Assembly (NCBI RefSeq): GCF_900155685.1
Contig: NZ_LT732548.1
Location: 4,454,330-4,518,329 of the forward strand
DNA: 64,000 bases
Origin: Paenibacillus bouchesdurhonensis
GTDB lineage: Bacteria > Bacillota > Bacilli > Paenibacillales > Paenibacillaceae
Reading direction: 5' to 3'
Shown here piece by piece: positions 62,578-64,000 of the stretch. Position 1 is the first letter of the stretch; each line of letters starts with the position of its first letter. The position numbers and the translations under genes were made by a program. The notes beneath the pieces are model-generated. The model saw nothing but the letters and a program-made list of their open reading frames with translations. It had not been told where the DNA came from and ran no database searches.

Positions 62578-64000
62578 TTATTTCACCTCCTTAGCCACAT
62601 TCAACTCCCTCACGTTGTTATATGATTTATTAGAGAAGTGCTCTTTGAAAGGAAACAAACAAACCACCGCAATATAAACCAATAACAGCAGTCCTATGAA
62701 GTAAATTCCAGCCAATGCCCAAATAACGGTAGACGGTGCCCAGACTGCGACTACTTCCAAAGGCAAACCTGAAAATAAAAATTGGGTGAGCTTGCTTATG
62801 CCCCAGTAATACAGAATGAAAAGTACGAACACGAGGGCAAGCTTCAGCCAGTCTCTGCTGCTTAAGGGAATATAACCCCTTTGCTCGTGTCTTAGCTGTA
62901 TGAATATCCGGATCACTCCCAGCAGCAGCCCAAGAATAAGAAGCCCTATAGCAGTGATGGCCCCCATGGCAATCCGATCAAGCTGTGGATAGAAATCAGC
63001 TTCTGCATGCGGCATTGGCTCCTCTGTAAACATGCTGACAAGGCCTTTTCCTATATGAAAGGTATAGGCCGAATTAATATTGGCGAGTACACCTACTCCT
63101 AACTTTTCATCTGGCCGCAGAATAATGTAGGAGGAATAATTTGGGTTAGAGCCTTGATGCAACCATTCGTTCCCTTGAGGCGACACGAACCAGCCTGCCG
63201 CATAATAATTTCCGTCCTGATCCTGCTGAGCCATCGTACCAGGATCATGAGAGCGATCCAGAATAGTTCGATAGGACGGGAGTACATCTTCGCTTCCTAG
63301 CTGAAGCAATAGCCAACGCCCAATATCATCGGCATTGGATAACAAATAGCCTGCCGGAGTATTCCCTCTGTATATGGGGGCTGAAAACCGGTGCGGAGAG
63401 CCTAATGAAATTTTATAGCCTTGTGCCACTCCCTTGTCATTGTTCAGTTCCGATACAGGTACTGTGTGATTCAATCCCAGCTCCTGAAGCATTTTCAGCA
63501 TGTACTGCTCATAGGTCATTCCCGAGAGCTGCTGAATGACAAGTCCGAGAACATCATAATTAATCGTGGCGTATTCATAGCTTTCTCCAGGACGAGAAGC
63601 AAGCTCGTTCCCCGCGATCCCCCGGACCGTTCGCTCCAGTGCCTCTTCGCTTGCATCAATGGGAATAGAAGCCAGGGAAGCAAAGGGCACCCCGCTGGTA
63701 TGGTGCAAGAATTGAGCGATTGTTACATTTACGGGCACCCCTTCATATTTCAACTCCAGCCAAGGCAAGTAACGAGTTACCGGAGCATCCAGACTTAGAA
63801 CGCCTTGCTCCTCCAATTGGAGTATCGCTAAGCCCGTAAATGCCTTGGTCGTCGAACCCAATTCAAATAAAGTAGAATTAGTAACTGGAATATCCTGTTC
63901 AAAATCAGCCAGGCCAAATCCTTTAGAATAGACCACCTCGTCCCCGCGAACAATTACAACTGCTGCGCCTGGGCTATGAGACTTCTCCAGCTGAGTTTCA
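62578..64000 (-). CDS. ClbP-like membrane serine peptidase (prodrug activator), 5' end missing
   Basis: At least 473 codons, open to the window edge. The beta-lactamase/class C fold is seen from SPGAAVVIVRG onward: STTK (SxxK nucleophile), the second motif YAT in YATINYDVLG where YxN is usual, and HQG near WLHQGSNPNYSS. Three C-terminal transmembrane helices follow (about 340-362, 382-404, 412-440 of the visible part). This domain plan matches ClbP, ZmaM and XcnG, which act outside the membrane and remove an N-acyl-D-Asn cap. The context supports it. The export signal should lie beyond 64000. Confidence 0.85.
   Translation of the reverse strand, partial: ETQLEKSHSPGAAVVIVRGDEVVYSKGFGLADFEQDIPVTNSTLFELGSTTKAFTGLAILQLEEQGVLSLDAPVTRYLPWLELKYEGVPVNVTIAQFLHHTSGVPFASLASIPIDASEEALERTVRGIAGNELASRPGESYEYATINYDVLGLVIQQLSGMTYEQYMLKMLQELGLNHTVPVSELNNDKGVAQGYKISLGSPHRFSAPIYRGNTPAGYLLSNADDIGRWLLLQLGSEDVLPSYRTILDRSHDPGTMAQQDQDGNYYAAGWFVSPQGNEWLHQGSNPNYSSYIILRPDEKLGVGVLANINSAYTFHIGKGLVSMFTEEPMPHAEADFYPQLDRIAMGAITAIGLLILGLLLGVIRIFIQLRHEQRGYIPLSSRDWLKLALVFVLFILYYWGISKLTQFLFSGLPLEVVAVWAPSTVIWALAGIYFIGLLLLVYIAVVCLFPFKEHFSNKSYNNVRELNVAKEVK

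Noticed and set aside
24156-64000. Zwittermicin, paenilamicin or edeine cluster
   Set aside because: Shared elements (FkbH, prodrug peptidase, polyamine gene) are present, but the leucine module followed by four PKS extensions with alternating KR does not fit those products.
1-64000. tRNA, rRNA, CRISPR array or replication origin
   Set aside because: I looked for cloverleaf-like segments, regularly spaced repeats and DnaA-box clusters and saw none.

Overview
The window looks like the chromosome of a Paenibacillus-like Gram-positive bacterium (Bacillota). Pointers are strong purine-rich ribosome sites, a perfect CIRCE element, a PBSX/skin-type contractile tail gene order, a LacI-controlled carbohydrate ABC transporter, and Bacillus-style NRPS/PKS proteins. 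The genus is an inference from gene style. Only one convincing gene (2410-2802) lies on the plus strand.

Layout. Positions 1-2900 hold the 5' part of htpG behind a CIRCE operator, a truncated flavin-oxidoreductase remnant, an Nfu/NifU N-domain protein and a small membrane protein. 2950-7405 is a sugar ABC importer (lipoprotein, two permeases) with its LacI regulator and palindromic operators. 7629-10259 is a P-type Ca2+-ATPase, and 10474-12753 a stand-alone protein like the N,N-dimethylformamidase large subunit. 13429-23708 is a complete contractile-tail module: terminator, sheath, tube, chaperone with a programmed -1 frameshift, tape measure, LysM protein, hub, baseplate, fibre. It has no capsid, portal, terminase, integrase or lysis genes in view. 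Its leader carries a promoter -10 and two intrinsic terminators.

24156-64000 is a hybrid NRPS/PKS gene cluster read leftwards and cut by the right edge. In order of transcription it holds: a ClbP-like membrane serine peptidase; a type II thioesterase; a four-gene set for hydroxymalonyl-ACP (3-hydroxyacyl-CoA dehydrogenase-like protein, FkbH, ACP, acyl-CoA dehydrogenase-like protein); C-A-PCP-KS-AT-KR-PCP-C; partial C-A(Leu)-PCP; KS-AT-KR-ACP; KS-AT(dead)-ACP-KS-AT-KR-ACP; and KS-AT-ACP-C(mutated)-FkbH-PCP. After a terminator a second operon encodes a BpsA-like aminopropyltransferase, a GNAT, another FkbH and another ACP.

How it fits together. Leucine followed by four ketide extensions with ketoreductases in modules 1 and 3 but not 2 and 4 is exactly what is needed to build the 8-hydroxy-3,4-dihydroisocoumarin of the amicoumacin/xenocoumacin family. 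The hydroxymalonyl genes plus the upstream A-KS-AT-KR module would make the 4-amino-2,3-dihydroxy acid, and the ClbP-like peptidase implies an N-acyl-D-Asn prodrug loaded by an NRPS beyond the right edge. The first visible A domain has a hydrophobic code, unlike the Asn or Arg expected for amicoumacin or xenocoumacin. The unusual parts are a degenerate AT, an AT with a non-standard substrate motif, a terminal C-FkbH-PCP with a mutated C motif where a release domain would be expected, and the polyamine-type tailoring operon. Together they suggest an undescribed congener or pathway variant. All product statements are predictions from domain logic.
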